64,000 nt of DNA from Syntrophotaleaceae bacterium. GTDB taxonomy: Bacteria; Desulfobacterota; Desulfuromonadia; Desulfuromonadales; Syntrophotaleaceae. Positions within the stretch are counted from its first letter, which is position 1. Every line of letters starts with the position of its first letter. The notes under the pieces are model-generated. The model saw only the letters and a list, made by a program, of their open reading frames with translations, was not told the origin of the DNA and did not search any database. Location: positions 372,001-436,000 of the forward strand of contig JAWKQB010000001.1 of the NCBI GenBank assembly GCA_041390365.1, in the 5' to 3' direction. Shown one piece after another: positions 43,381 through 51,625 of the stretch. Made by a program: the position numbers and the translations under genes.

Positions 43381-45438
43381 CTATAGATCAGGAATAAACT
43401 TTTTGCAAAACTCGAAATAGTTATCCGAATATTGAAGATTTAGAATCCACAAATTATATTCTTTTTCTATTAGAAAATTAACATTTTCAGCAAAGGCCGA
43501 AGGATAGATAAGTACCGGAATTTGATCGATTTGCAGTTTTACACATAACATCGAAAGCATCAAGGAAAGAATTTCTTTGCTGACATCTGCCGGATCTAAG
43601 ACGAATATTTGAAAGCAGTTGGTCAAATTGGACATATTGAGACCGATGTCCGAAATGTTTGCGATAACAATGGCTTTCAGGGAGTCTTTGATCTTGAGGG
43701 AATAGATCTGCCGCTCCCGCTTCAATCCAATGGCTTCATATTCGGCGGCGAGTTCCCCGTCAGAATAAGAGCCAGGTTCCAGATCAAGGGCGGGGATCAT
43801 CAAACCACCGGATTCGTGTTCAAGAAATCGGTTGAGTTCCTGCAGATCCTCCTGGCGGGTTCGTGCCAGACTCCAGGTTGCCTGAATATTCCAATCGAGG
43901 TCGAAGGAGTTATGGAATTGGAAATAGGCGAATTTGTCTATGGAGCATCCCTTGGGGTTGTTAATGGCCTCGGCGACTCCACCGAATACTCTTTGAGGAA
44001 AACGATTTTCAGGCCGGAAATAACAGAAAACGAAATCCATGTGAGCTGAATACAGCCGGTGCAGTTCATTGACATAGCGGCTGACATGCCCCAGTACGAC
44101 GATTCCTCCCCTTAAGGCTTCTTTTTTTTTCGCTGCATGGTGATGGATCAACCAGGCTTTTTTGTAGAAACGGATCATGGCCATGTGGGCGAAGATGTGG
44201 CCATTGTCCTGATAGACGAAATGCCGGGCTATATTGGGACGTTCATTGTAGATTTTCTGGTAGGTATCCCTCAAAAGTTCTTTTTTTGATTGCAGCGAAG
44301 CATACTTGTCAGGATATATGAAACCCGTTTCGAAAAAGAATTTCCAAAGAGAGTCCAGATTGATCTGATTGCTTAGATAGGAATGGGTGTTGTGGACCTG
44401 GTTGAGAATGGCCTGTAGTTTAACCTGGCCTTCTATCTTCATATCCAGAATGGCAATTCCGCACTTGACCCGTTTTTCTTTCCCTGGTTTTTCACATCCG
44501 CGACGATAAATGACTTGAGCTTTGCAGCAAAGATTGCCTCCATCTGCAAAAACAATATCCACCTCGGGGATGATCAAGCCGGGCAACAGCAAGGAGTTGT
44601 ATCTGTCTTCTTCCACTGAAAACCCTGTTCCGGAGATGTCGGCGACCTTCATATCCACCTTCTGGCCGGTCAGGGGGTGCGTAAAAAAAATGTTGGGGGA
44701 GGGGATCAGGCTTTGTCGGGCACTGCGGTACTTCTTGGGTCTGAACTTCCGGATCTGATGGTCAACCATCATCAGGATGAATGACCGCTCGTGCTGGCCG
44801 CAGGATTGGCTGGATACTTCGAATTCGCCTGAGTATACGGTCCCCAGTTCGGGGGTGGACAAGACGACATTGACGGGAATCGTCGGATTGATCCACTGAA
44901 AGGTCTTTGGAGGATCGGCAGTGATTCTGACATGCAGGGAAATGGCGCTGAAGTCTATCAGGCCGCCCTGAAAAAAGGTGCCGTTCTGGACCAGTTGAAC
45001 GATGACGTTGCGACAGGAATGCCGGCGAATTTTCCGCAGATTGAGCTCGGAGGCGAACTGCGGAAGGAAGAGGACAAGACCCTGCAGGGTTATTTCCGCT
45101 CTTTCCGGTTTGACGATGAGCGCTTTCTGTCCATCGGGAATGAGCAGATGTAGAAACTCGTGGTTTTGGAGGTTTTTTTGCAGGTTTGCCGTATCCGTCC
45201 AAAGGCAGGTAAGCTGCTCGTCTGTACAGGGCAGCGGCTTGACGGGCAGGGACAGGGTACTGGCGTACTTGGAGTGTCGAAAGACGGCAGAAATTGTTCC
45301 ATCAACAAAATTTATATAGTTGATTTTGTTGATCAAGGACTGCCGATTGTGGGTTCGGCCGGAAGAGGAATGGGTGGAACTGCCCTCCTCGGACGCACAA
45401 GATCGGCTTTCTGCTGTGCTCTCCATGGAAAATTCCAT
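43381..45438 (-). CDS. Tandem-PilZ protein with acyltransferase-like C-terminus
   Basis: 685-aa protein. Residues ~105-235 carry a first PilZ-like domain with RKIRR but a degenerate DFSAIS in place of DxSxxG. Residues ~238-345 carry a second with RSAR and an intact DISGTGF. Residues ~355-685 resemble the GNAT/FemAB-type N-acyltransferase fold, possibly twice (LWKFFFETGFIYPDKYA onward, then LKIKDSLKAIVIANIS onward); this is read by eye. No signal or membrane helix was found. The arrangement suggests transferase activity gated by c-di-GMP. It is co-directional with the HD-GYP gene 32 bp downstream. The start may be the ATG at 45438 or 45426. Confidence 0.7.
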   Translation of the reverse strand: MEFSMESTAESRSCASEEGSSTHSSSGRTHNRQSLINKINYINFVDGTISAVFRHSKYASTLSLPVKPLPCTDEQLTCLWTDTANLQKNLQNHEFLHLLIPDGQKALIVKPERAEITLQGLVLFLPQFASELNLRKIRRHSCRNVIVQLVQNGTFFQGGLIDFSAISLHVRITADPPKTFQWINPTIPVNVVLSTPELGTVYSGEFEVSSQSCGQHERSFILMMVDHQIRKFRPKKYRSARQSLIPSPNIFFTHPLTGQKVDMKVADISGTGFSVEEDRYNSLLLPGLIIPEVDIVFADGGNLCCKAQVIYRRGCEKPGKEKRVKCGIAILDMKIEGQVKLQAILNQVHNTHSYLSNQINLDSLWKFFFETGFIYPDKYASLQSKKELLRDTYQKIYNERPNIARHFVYQDNGHIFAHMAMIRFYKKAWLIHHHAAKKKEALRGGIVVLGHVSRYVNELHRLYSAHMDFVFCYFRPENRFPQRVFGGVAEAINNPKGCSIDKFAYFQFHNSFDLDWNIQATWSLARTRQEDLQELNRFLEHESGGLMIPALDLEPGSYSDGELAAEYEAIGLKRERQIYSLKIKDSLKAIVIANISDIGLNMSNLTNCFQIFVLDPADVSKEILSLMLSMLCVKLQIDQIPVLIYPSAFAENVNFLIEKEYNLWILNLQYSDNYFEFCKKFIPDL

Positions 45439-45699
45439 TTAATGACAGGCGATCTGACCCGTGGACTGCAACAGGTTGATAAGTATGGTCTTCCCTGACT
45501 TTCCTGGTCGCCCGTCCCTGGGCTCGACATCCTGTTTTTCCCAAGAATGCCGGGGCCGCTGGATCCGAACCGGATCCTCAAATAAACCCTCCTTTAGCCC
45601 GGTATGATATCCATCTGTTTAACGGCTTACAGCATTATCATAGAAAAGACTTACTTACAAGTTGATTTCCTTCCAGTTTTCCAGCCTTCAGGGAATTTC
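45439..45699. other. Intergenic region between rarA and the PilZ-acyltransferase gene (261 bp)
   Basis: Both flanking genes are on the minus strand. I see no gene, no strong hairpin with a U-tract and no clear promoter. Confidence 0.4.
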
Positions 45700-47112
45700 T
45701 CATTCTTTCGGTTCCGGTTTGCCCTGGTCCCCTGGGACCGGTACTTCACGGGTGTTTTCCTGGGTCGCATAGTCCTTCAGATTCCGGATGCGTTCTTTGA
45801 TTATTTTTTCCACACCGCGGTCGGTTGGGAAATAGAATCTTTGCCCCTGCAGCTTTTCCGGCAGATATTCCTGATCGGCATATCCCCCAGGCCGGTCGTG
45901 CGGATACTGATAGCCTTTGGCGTAACCAAGTTCCTTCATCAGCCGGGTGGGGGCGTTGCGCAGGTGCAAAGGGACCGGCAGGGCGCCACTGCGTCGGACT
46001 TCTGCCAGGGCCAGATCGATGCCACGGTAGGATGCGTTGCTCTTGGGGGCGGACGCCAGATATGTGGCAGCCTGGGCCAGAGGGATACGCCCTTCGGGCA
46101 TGCCCACAAAGTGGACGGCCTGCTGCGCGCACAGGGCCAGTTGCAGGCCGCGGGGGTCTGCATTGCCAACGTCCTCGGCAGCGAAGATGACCATTCGCCG
46201 GGCAATAAAAAGCGGGTCTTCTCCGGCCTCGATCAATCTGGCCAGCCAGTAGAGGGCAGCATCGGCGTCCGATCCCCGCAGACTTTTGATGAAGGCCGAG
46301 ATGACGTTATAGTGTTCTTCCGCCCCCTTGTCGTAGAGAACACCGCGTTTTTGCAGCGCCTCCTTGGCAATTTCCAGGGTGATCGTGCCTTTTTCGGCAA
46401 GAGCGGCCGCCAGCTCCAATGAGTTGAGGGCGATGCGGGCATCTCCTTGAGACTGTTCGGCAATCAGTTGCAGGACGCTCTCAGGGGTTTCCGGAAAGGC
46501 ATCGGCGAGCCCTCGGGGATCCTTCAGCGCACGGCGCAGCAGGATCATGATCTGGTCGGGTTCGAGGGGGTGCAGGACAAAAACCCGCGAACGGCTGAGC
46601 AGGGCGGAGTTGACTTCGAAGGAGGGGTTTTCGGTAGTGGCGCCGATCAGAATGACGTCCCCTTTCTCCACGGAGGGCAGAAACGCATCCTGCTGGGCTT
46701 TGTTGAAACGGTGGATCTCATCGACGAACAGGAGCGTTTTCCGGTTGTGATAAGCCCGCTCCTCGCCGGCTTCCTGAACGATTTGCCGAACCTCCTTGAC
46801 TCCCTGGAGAACCGCTGAAAAAAAGACGAACCTGCTGCGGGTGGAGTTGGCAATGACCTGGGCCAGGGTGGTTTTACCAGTGCCCGGCGGGCCCCAGAAA
46901 ATGACCGAGGAGAGCTGATCGGCTTCTATGAGACGCCGCAGAATTTTGCCCGGCCCGAGCAGATGCTCCTGCCCCACCATTTCTTCGAGGTCAGCGGGGC
47001 GCAGGCGCTCGGCCAGAGGGGTCGTGTTCCGCGACGTGCGATTGGCGTCAAACAGATCCAATGGCGTATCCTTGTTAATCGGAAACCGGGGGTCGGTTTC
47101 GGGTGAATTCAT
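45700..47112 (-). CDS. rarA: Replication-associated recombination protein A (MgsA/WRNIP1 family)
   Basis: 470-aa AAA+ ATPase acting at stalled forks. Walker A GPPGTGKTTLAQ (about residue 75), Walker B FVDEIHRF, sensor 1 GATTENPSFEVN, the LLSRSRVF segment and the C-terminal tetramerisation region (FIKSLRGSDADAALYWLARL, GYQYPHD). A short charged C-terminal tail is present. It has no visible Shine-Dalgarno at the ATG at 47112. Divergent from nadK. Confidence 0.95.
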   Translation of the reverse strand: MNSPETDPRFPINKDTPLDLFDANRTSRNTTPLAERLRPADLEEMVGQEHLLGPGKILRRLIEADQLSSVIFWGPPGTGKTTLAQVIANSTRSRFVFFSAVLQGVKEVRQIVQEAGEERAYHNRKTLLFVDEIHRFNKAQQDAFLPSVEKGDVILIGATTENPSFEVNSALLSRSRVFVLHPLEPDQIMILLRRALKDPRGLADAFPETPESVLQLIAEQSQGDARIALNSLELAAALAEKGTITLEIAKEALQKRGVLYDKGAEEHYNVISAFIKSLRGSDADAALYWLARLIEAGEDPLFIARRMVIFAAEDVGNADPRGLQLALCAQQAVHFVGMPEGRIPLAQAATYLASAPKSNASYRGIDLALAEVRRSGALPVPLHLRNAPTRLMKELGYAKGYQYPHDRPGGYADQEYLPEKLQGQRFYFPTDRGVEKIIKERIRNLKDYATQENTREVPVPGDQGKPEPKE

Positions 47113-47277
47113 ACTTTTTTGTAAAGACTTTTCAGCTGGATGACCATGGGTGAATCTAACATGGTTGTCCCCGGCTTCACAAGATGCTGGAGTGCTAAGT
47201 TCTTGAAAGTGTGGACTTCGGAAAGACTGTGTGGTAGGTTTCGGCCATTAATCCAACGGAGCGGGAAAGAAACGGGG

Positions 47278-48150
47278 ATGATGAAAAAGATCGGAATCTT
47301 TGCCAAGAGCAGCCATCCGGATGCAGTCAGCACCGCCTTTGAAGTTGCCGATTGGCTGCGATCTCAGGGTATGGAGGTGTTCCTGGAAAAAGCCCTGGAT
47401 GGCAAAGTCGACCGGCAGATGCCGTTCTACGAGCGAAGCGAGATTCCGGCTCTCGTGGATGTCATCGTCGTGCTGGGAGGGGATGGAACCCTGATTTCCG
47501 TAGCTCGCCACGTGGCGCGGATGGAGCCTGCCAGGGAGATACCGATTCTGGGCATCAATCTCGGTAATCTGGGTTTTCTGACCGAGAGCACTCGCCAGGA
47601 AACGTTCATCTCCCTGGAAAAGCTTCTCAGGCAAGATTTCGTCATTTCCCGTCGCATGATGCTGGAAGCGGTCATCTGGAGGAACGGGGAGGAGAAAAAC
47701 CGCTTTCGGGTCCTGAACGACGTGGTTATCAACAAGGGGGCCATCGCCCGGATCATCGACATGGAGGTCTGGGTCGATGATGCCTATCTGACCACTTTCA
47801 AGGCCGATGGACTGATAATTGCAACCCCTACAGGTTCAACGGCCTACAATTTGTCAGCCGGCGGTCCGATCATCTGCCCTGGACTTCACTGTTTCGTCAT
47901 TACTCCGATCTGCCCGCATATGCTGGCCAACCGCCCTTTGATCGTATGTGACGAATCCCTCATCAGGATCGAAGTCAAGTGCAAGGACGAGGATGTGGTC
48001 TTTACAGCGGACGGGCAGATCGGGACGGACCTGCAGGCGGGAGACGTGATTCAGGTTTTCAAATCGAGCAGGTCCACCATTCTGGTCGACAGTCCCACGA
48101 GAAGCTACTTCGAGGTTCTGCGGACCAAGCTGGGCTGGGGTGAACGTTAG
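47278..48150 (+). CDS. nadK: NAD kinase
   Basis: 290-aa enzyme phosphorylating NAD to NADP. Family motifs: VVLGGDGTLISVAR (about residue 62), ILGINLGNLGFLTE, VLNDVVINKG, DGLIIATPTGSTAYNLSAGGPI and ADGQIGTDL. Either ATG at 47278 or 47281 can be the start; the open frame continues upstream to 47140 without homology. It probably forms an operon with recN, 84 bp downstream, an arrangement common in bacteria. Confidence 0.96.
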   Translation: MMKKIGIFAKSSHPDAVSTAFEVADWLRSQGMEVFLEKALDGKVDRQMPFYERSEIPALVDVIVVLGGDGTLISVARHVARMEPAREIPILGINLGNLGFLTESTRQETFISLEKLLRQDFVISRRMMLEAVIWRNGEEKNRFRVLNDVVINKGAIARIIDMEVWVDDAYLTTFKADGLIIATPTGSTAYNLSAGGPIICPGLHCFVITPICPHMLANRPLIVCDESLIRIEVKCKDEDVVFTADGQIGTDLQAGDVIQVFKSSRSTILVDSPTRSYFEVLRTKLGWGER

Positions 48151-48233
48151 GCAATTTATGGCAGACCTTTCAGCTAAATGACTGAATTCGCTGGCCCGGG
48201 AGCTGAATGCTCCGACTTGTCAACGAGGGTTCT

Positions 48234-49904
48234 ATGCTGACCGATCTCCACATCAGAAACTTCGCGATCATCGATCGCCTTGAAGTCGCTTTTTCTCCCG
48301 GCTTCAATGTGCTGACCGGTGAAACGGGTGCGGGTAAATCCATTATCATCGACGCCGTGGCTCTTCTGCTGGGCGATCGGGCCCGCATCGATCTGGTCAG
48401 AACGGGTGAGGAGGAGGCGGTCGTCGAGGCGGTTTTCAGCCTTGACCTTCGTCCCGAACTGCGGCGGGAGCTGGAGGAGGAGGGGTTCGGGGACGGCGAG
48501 GAACTGCTGATTCGGCGGGTCGTCAACCGCAACGGTCGGAACAAGATTTTCATCAATGGCTGTCTGGCCAAGCTTGCTCAGCTCCAGCCATTGACCAGCC
48601 GGCTCATGAATATATACGGTCAGCATGAGCACCAGAATCTGCAGCGTTCGGAGACACATCTGGCTTTTCTCGATCATTATGCCGGCCTGGAATCTCTGCT
48701 GGAAGAATACAGCCGCCTCTATCGTGAGATCGAAGAGATTTCCGCATCCCTGGAAAAGATGCGTCAGGTCGAAGGGCGGCGCCGGCAGAGGATTGAACTG
48801 CTCGAATTTCAGATCACGGAAATCGATGAGGCGGGAGTCCGGGCCGGAGAGGACGAGGAACTGCTGGCCGAGTGCAACCTTCTGCAGAATGCCGAACGTC
48901 TTTCCATGACCGCTCTCAGAGGTTACGAAGAGCTCTACGGTGCCGAGCGGGCCATTGGAGAAAGGCTGGATGCGGTGGCCGGGGAACTGGAAGGTGCGGC
49001 CGTTCACGATGCCCAGCTCACGCCCCTGGCCGAATCTGTCAGGTCCGCCCTCTATTCGGTCGAAGATGTGGCCGAGCAGCTTCGCAAGTATGCCGGAAAA
49101 ATATCCTTCGATCCCTCCCGTCTGCGCGAGGTGGACCAGCGACTGGCCTTGCTGGCGGATTTGAAACGAAAGTATGGAGGAGGTCTGGAAGCTGTTCTGG
49201 ACTACCGGACGACTATCGGCCGGGAGGCGGAGGAACTTGTCCATGCCGACGTCAACCGGGAGGATCTGAAGCAGCGTCTTGAAGCCGGCCGCGAAAAACT
49301 TCAGGCTCTGGCCGAAACTCTGTCGGCCAGGCGCATAGAAGCGGCCGGAAAGCTGCGCCAGGACGTCGAGCTTCAGCTGCAGGATCTGGCCATGCCTAAA
49401 GCCCGGTTCGAGATGCGGCTTTTTTCCCTTGCACACCCTGGACCCTCCGGACTCGAGCGTGGGGAATTTTACCTCGCCCCGAATCCCGGCGAGGACCCCA
49501 GACCACTGGCCTGGATCGCATCGGGTGGGGAGCTGTCCCGCATTATGCTGGCACTGAGGCGCGCAGCGCCCGAAGGGGATCGTGTAGGCACCCTGATTTT
49601 CGATGAAGTGGATGCGGGCATCGGCGGGGTGGCCGCATCGGCCGTGGGAGAAAAACTGCGTGCCATTGCCCGGGGAGTGCAGGTTTTATGCGTCACCCAT
49701 CTGCCTCAGGTGGCCGCCTTTGCCGATCAGCATTTTCGGGTTGAAAAACGGGAGGAACAAGGACGCACCCTGACCAACCTCGTCCCTCTCGGTGGAGAAC
49801 AGCGGGTGCTCGAGATGGCCCGCATGCTCGGGGGGGCTCAGGTTGGGGATGCGACCGTCGAGCACGCCCGGGAAATGATAGCGACCTCGACGGCCAGGCC
49901 GTAA
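48234..49904 (+). CDS. recN: DNA repair protein RecN
   Basis: 556-aa SMC-like ATPase for double-strand break repair. N-terminal LHIRNFAIIDRLEVAF and Walker A LTGETGAGKSIIIDA, the IYGQHEHQNL segment, two long coiled-coil arms (about 155-235 and 290-365), then the signature motif SGGELSRIMLALR and Walker B TLIFDEVDAGIGG followed by CVTHLPQVAAFADQH. The ATG at 48234 follows GAGGG; an ATG at 48207 is less well supported. Confidence 0.97.
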   Translation: MLTDLHIRNFAIIDRLEVAFSPGFNVLTGETGAGKSIIIDAVALLLGDRARIDLVRTGEEEAVVEAVFSLDLRPELRRELEEEGFGDGEELLIRRVVNRNGRNKIFINGCLAKLAQLQPLTSRLMNIYGQHEHQNLQRSETHLAFLDHYAGLESLLEEYSRLYREIEEISASLEKMRQVEGRRRQRIELLEFQITEIDEAGVRAGEDEELLAECNLLQNAERLSMTALRGYEELYGAERAIGERLDAVAGELEGAAVHDAQLTPLAESVRSALYSVEDVAEQLRKYAGKISFDPSRLREVDQRLALLADLKRKYGGGLEAVLDYRTTIGREAEELVHADVNREDLKQRLEAGREKLQALAETLSARRIEAAGKLRQDVELQLQDLAMPKARFEMRLFSLAHPGPSGLERGEFYLAPNPGEDPRPLAWIASGGELSRIMLALRRAAPEGDRVGTLIFDEVDAGIGGVAASAVGEKLRAIARGVQVLCVTHLPQVAAFADQHFRVEKREEQGRTLTNLVPLGGEQRVLEMARMLGGAQVGDATVEHAREMIATSTARP

Positions 49905-49939
49905 CGGACCCTACTTCAATCAGGCGGTGAAGGAACTTT

Positions 49940-50389
49940 ATGCTTCGCAAGGCAAGAATCCCGGATGCCAAGATCATACATAAACTGCTGTTGACCTACG
50001 CCCGAGAGGGTTTGATGCTTTCCCGTTCCCTGGCGGAGATATACGATGCGATCCGGGACTTTTATGTGCTGGAGGAGGATGGCGAGGTGATCGGTACGGT
50101 CTGCCTGCAGATCTGCTGGGAAGATCTCGCCGAGGTCCGGTCTCTGGCCGTTGCCGGCGACAGGACCAAACAGGGCATCGGCCGGATTCTGGTGCAGGCT
50201 TGTCTCGAGGAGGCCCGCCAGCTCGGACTGAAAAAAGTTTTCGCGCTGACCTACCAGGCGGGGTTTTTCGAAAAAATGGGTTTTCACTATATCGAAAAAT
50301 CCGAATTGCCGCAAAAAATATGGGGTGATTGTCTGAAATGTCCGAAGTTCCCCGATTGCGACGAAACGGCCATGAGTATCGATCTGTAG
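49940..50389 (+). CDS. argA: Short-form N-acetylglutamate synthase (GNAT)
   Basis: 149-aa single-domain GNAT protein with the acyl-CoA loop QGIGRILVQACLEEARQLG and the FEKMGF segment. The cysteine-bearing C-terminus (WGDCLKCPKFPDCDE) is characteristic of the stand-alone short NAGS found in deltaproteobacteria and actinobacteria. It would make N-acetylglutamate from acetyl-CoA. argJ, whose bifunctional form can do the same step, is four genes downstream, supporting an arginine role. It lies 35 bp after recN. Confidence 0.85.
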   Translation: MLRKARIPDAKIIHKLLLTYAREGLMLSRSLAEIYDAIRDFYVLEEDGEVIGTVCLQICWEDLAEVRSLAVAGDRTKQGIGRILVQACLEEARQLGLKKVFALTYQAGFFEKMGFHYIEKSELPQKIWGDCLKCPKFPDCDETAMSIDL

Positions 50390-50503
50390 CCGCCGGCTTG
50401 AGGGGTCGGCAGGGGGAATAACGGCCTGGATATGGCCGAGGAGGATTGATTTTTAGTTTCCAGGTTGAATTTGTGAGGAAATGATCTTTAATTTCTTGTA
50501 ATC

Positions 50504-50518
50504 AAGGAGCGTTCTTTG
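50504..50518 (+). promoter_or_regulatory. Ribosome-binding site and TTG start of the M23 peptidase gene
   Basis: AAGGAG at 50504-50509 is followed after six bases by TTG at 50516. No ATG with a comparable site exists before the membrane segment, so TTG is the likely start. Confidence 0.7.
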
Positions 50519-51385
50519 ACCGGAAAAAAAATATCCGTAATTATCATCCCAGAAGGGTCGCGGACCGTCAGAAGGTTCTGTCTGCGCCCGGATTGGCTGA
50601 AATTGGCGGCGGCCGGAACGATTTTTTTTCTGCTGGCGGTTTCGGTCCTGGTGTTTGATTATTGCAGGATCAATGTGGATCGGGCGGAACTGATGCGGCT
50701 TCGAGGCATGAATCGACAGCAGCGGGAAGAGGTCCGAACCCTGGCCGCCACTCTGGAGAATTTGCGGCGGGAGATGGTAGTGCTTCAGCAGAACGATGCC
50801 CGAGTGCGTCTGCTGGCACGCCTCGATGGTCCTCCCGATGATGCCATGATCGGCATCGGCGGGCCGTCGGAGAGTGATCCCACCACCAATCTATCCGATC
50901 TGCAGCGACAGATTGATGAAATCCGGCAGGCCATCGACCTGCGCCGCGAAAGCCTCGATGAAATACAGGGTTATTTCAACGATCAGCGCTCCCTGCTGGC
51001 GGCCAAGCCGAAGGGGTGGCCGACCAAGGGCTGGATGACTTCAGGCTTCGGCCGCCGCAAGTCGCCCTTTACCGGCGAGCGCAAAATGCACTACGGCCTG
51101 GATATCGCCGCCCGCACGGGAACTTCGGTGACAGCAGCGGCAAACGGTATCGTCAGCAAGGTGGCGACCCTGCCCGATTACGGCAAAATGGTGATCATCG
51201 ACCACGGTTATGGATATCAGACCTGCTACGGCCACAATTCAAAGATTCTGGTCAAGGTCGGTCAGCGGGTGAAAAGGGGCGAACGTATCGCCGAAGTCGG
51301 CAACACCGGGCGCTCGACCGGCTCGCACCTTCATTATGAGGTCCGCCTGAACGGGGTTCCGGTGAATCCCAGAACCTATCTGTAA
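50516..51385 (+). CDS. Membrane-anchored M23 (LytM) peptidase
   Basis: 289-aa envelope protein. Membrane helix at about 28-48, periplasmic coiled coil (about 55-165), then LytM domain with zinc motifs HYGLDIAA (HxxxD) and GSHLHYEV (HxH), plus the TSGFGRRKSPFTG entry segment. All catalytic ligands appear intact, so it may cut peptidoglycan cross-links, although some relatives only activate amidases. A terminator follows; it precedes secA as in many related genomes. Confidence 0.92.
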   Translation: MTGKKISVIIIPEGSRTVRRFCLRPDWLKLAAAGTIFFLLAVSVLVFDYCRINVDRAELMRLRGMNRQQREEVRTLAATLENLRREMVVLQQNDARVRLLARLDGPPDDAMIGIGGPSESDPTTNLSDLQRQIDEIRQAIDLRRESLDEIQGYFNDQRSLLAAKPKGWPTKGWMTSGFGRRKSPFTGERKMHYGLDIAARTGTSVTAAANGIVSKVATLPDYGKMVIIDHGYGYQTCYGHNSKILVKVGQRVKRGERIAEVGNTGRSTGSHLHYEVRLNGVPVNPRTYL

Positions 51386-51430
51386 TCCAGTATTGGATCG
51401 ACGACAGATAGCGACTTGCAGTTTCATCCC

Positions 51431-51454
51431 GCCCCGGTCAATCCGGGGCTTTTT
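51431..51454 (+). terminator. Intrinsic terminator after the M23 peptidase gene
   Basis: Seven-bp GC stem GCCCCGG/CCGGGGC, loop TCAAT, then TTTTT. It separates the peptidase transcript from secA. Confidence 0.9.
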
Positions 51455-51500
51455 CTTTTGTTAGAAGTTCGTTGCCGGGGAGCCTGCCGGGCTTTCTTCC

Positions 51501-51529
51501 TTGTGGCTCCAGTGGCCTTGTGCTAATAT
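51501..51529 (+). promoter_or_regulatory. Candidate secA promoter, extended -10
   Basis: TTGTGG (51501-51506) and TAATAT (51524-51529) with a 17-bp spacer ending in TGC, an extended -10. It falls just after the terminator and about 97 bp before the secA ATG. Confidence 0.55.
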
Positions 51530-51625
51530 TTGGCCCTTTGAAGTACGGCGTTTTTGCCGGGAACCGCCCATTTTTCCTCTGGACTCTAACCCCATGTCAC
51601 TCCCGTCCTATACGGAGTTTTTCCT

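Noticed and set aside
48174..49436. 420-codon minus-strand frame
   Set aside because: Antisense to recN, whose Walker and signature motifs fix the coding strand.
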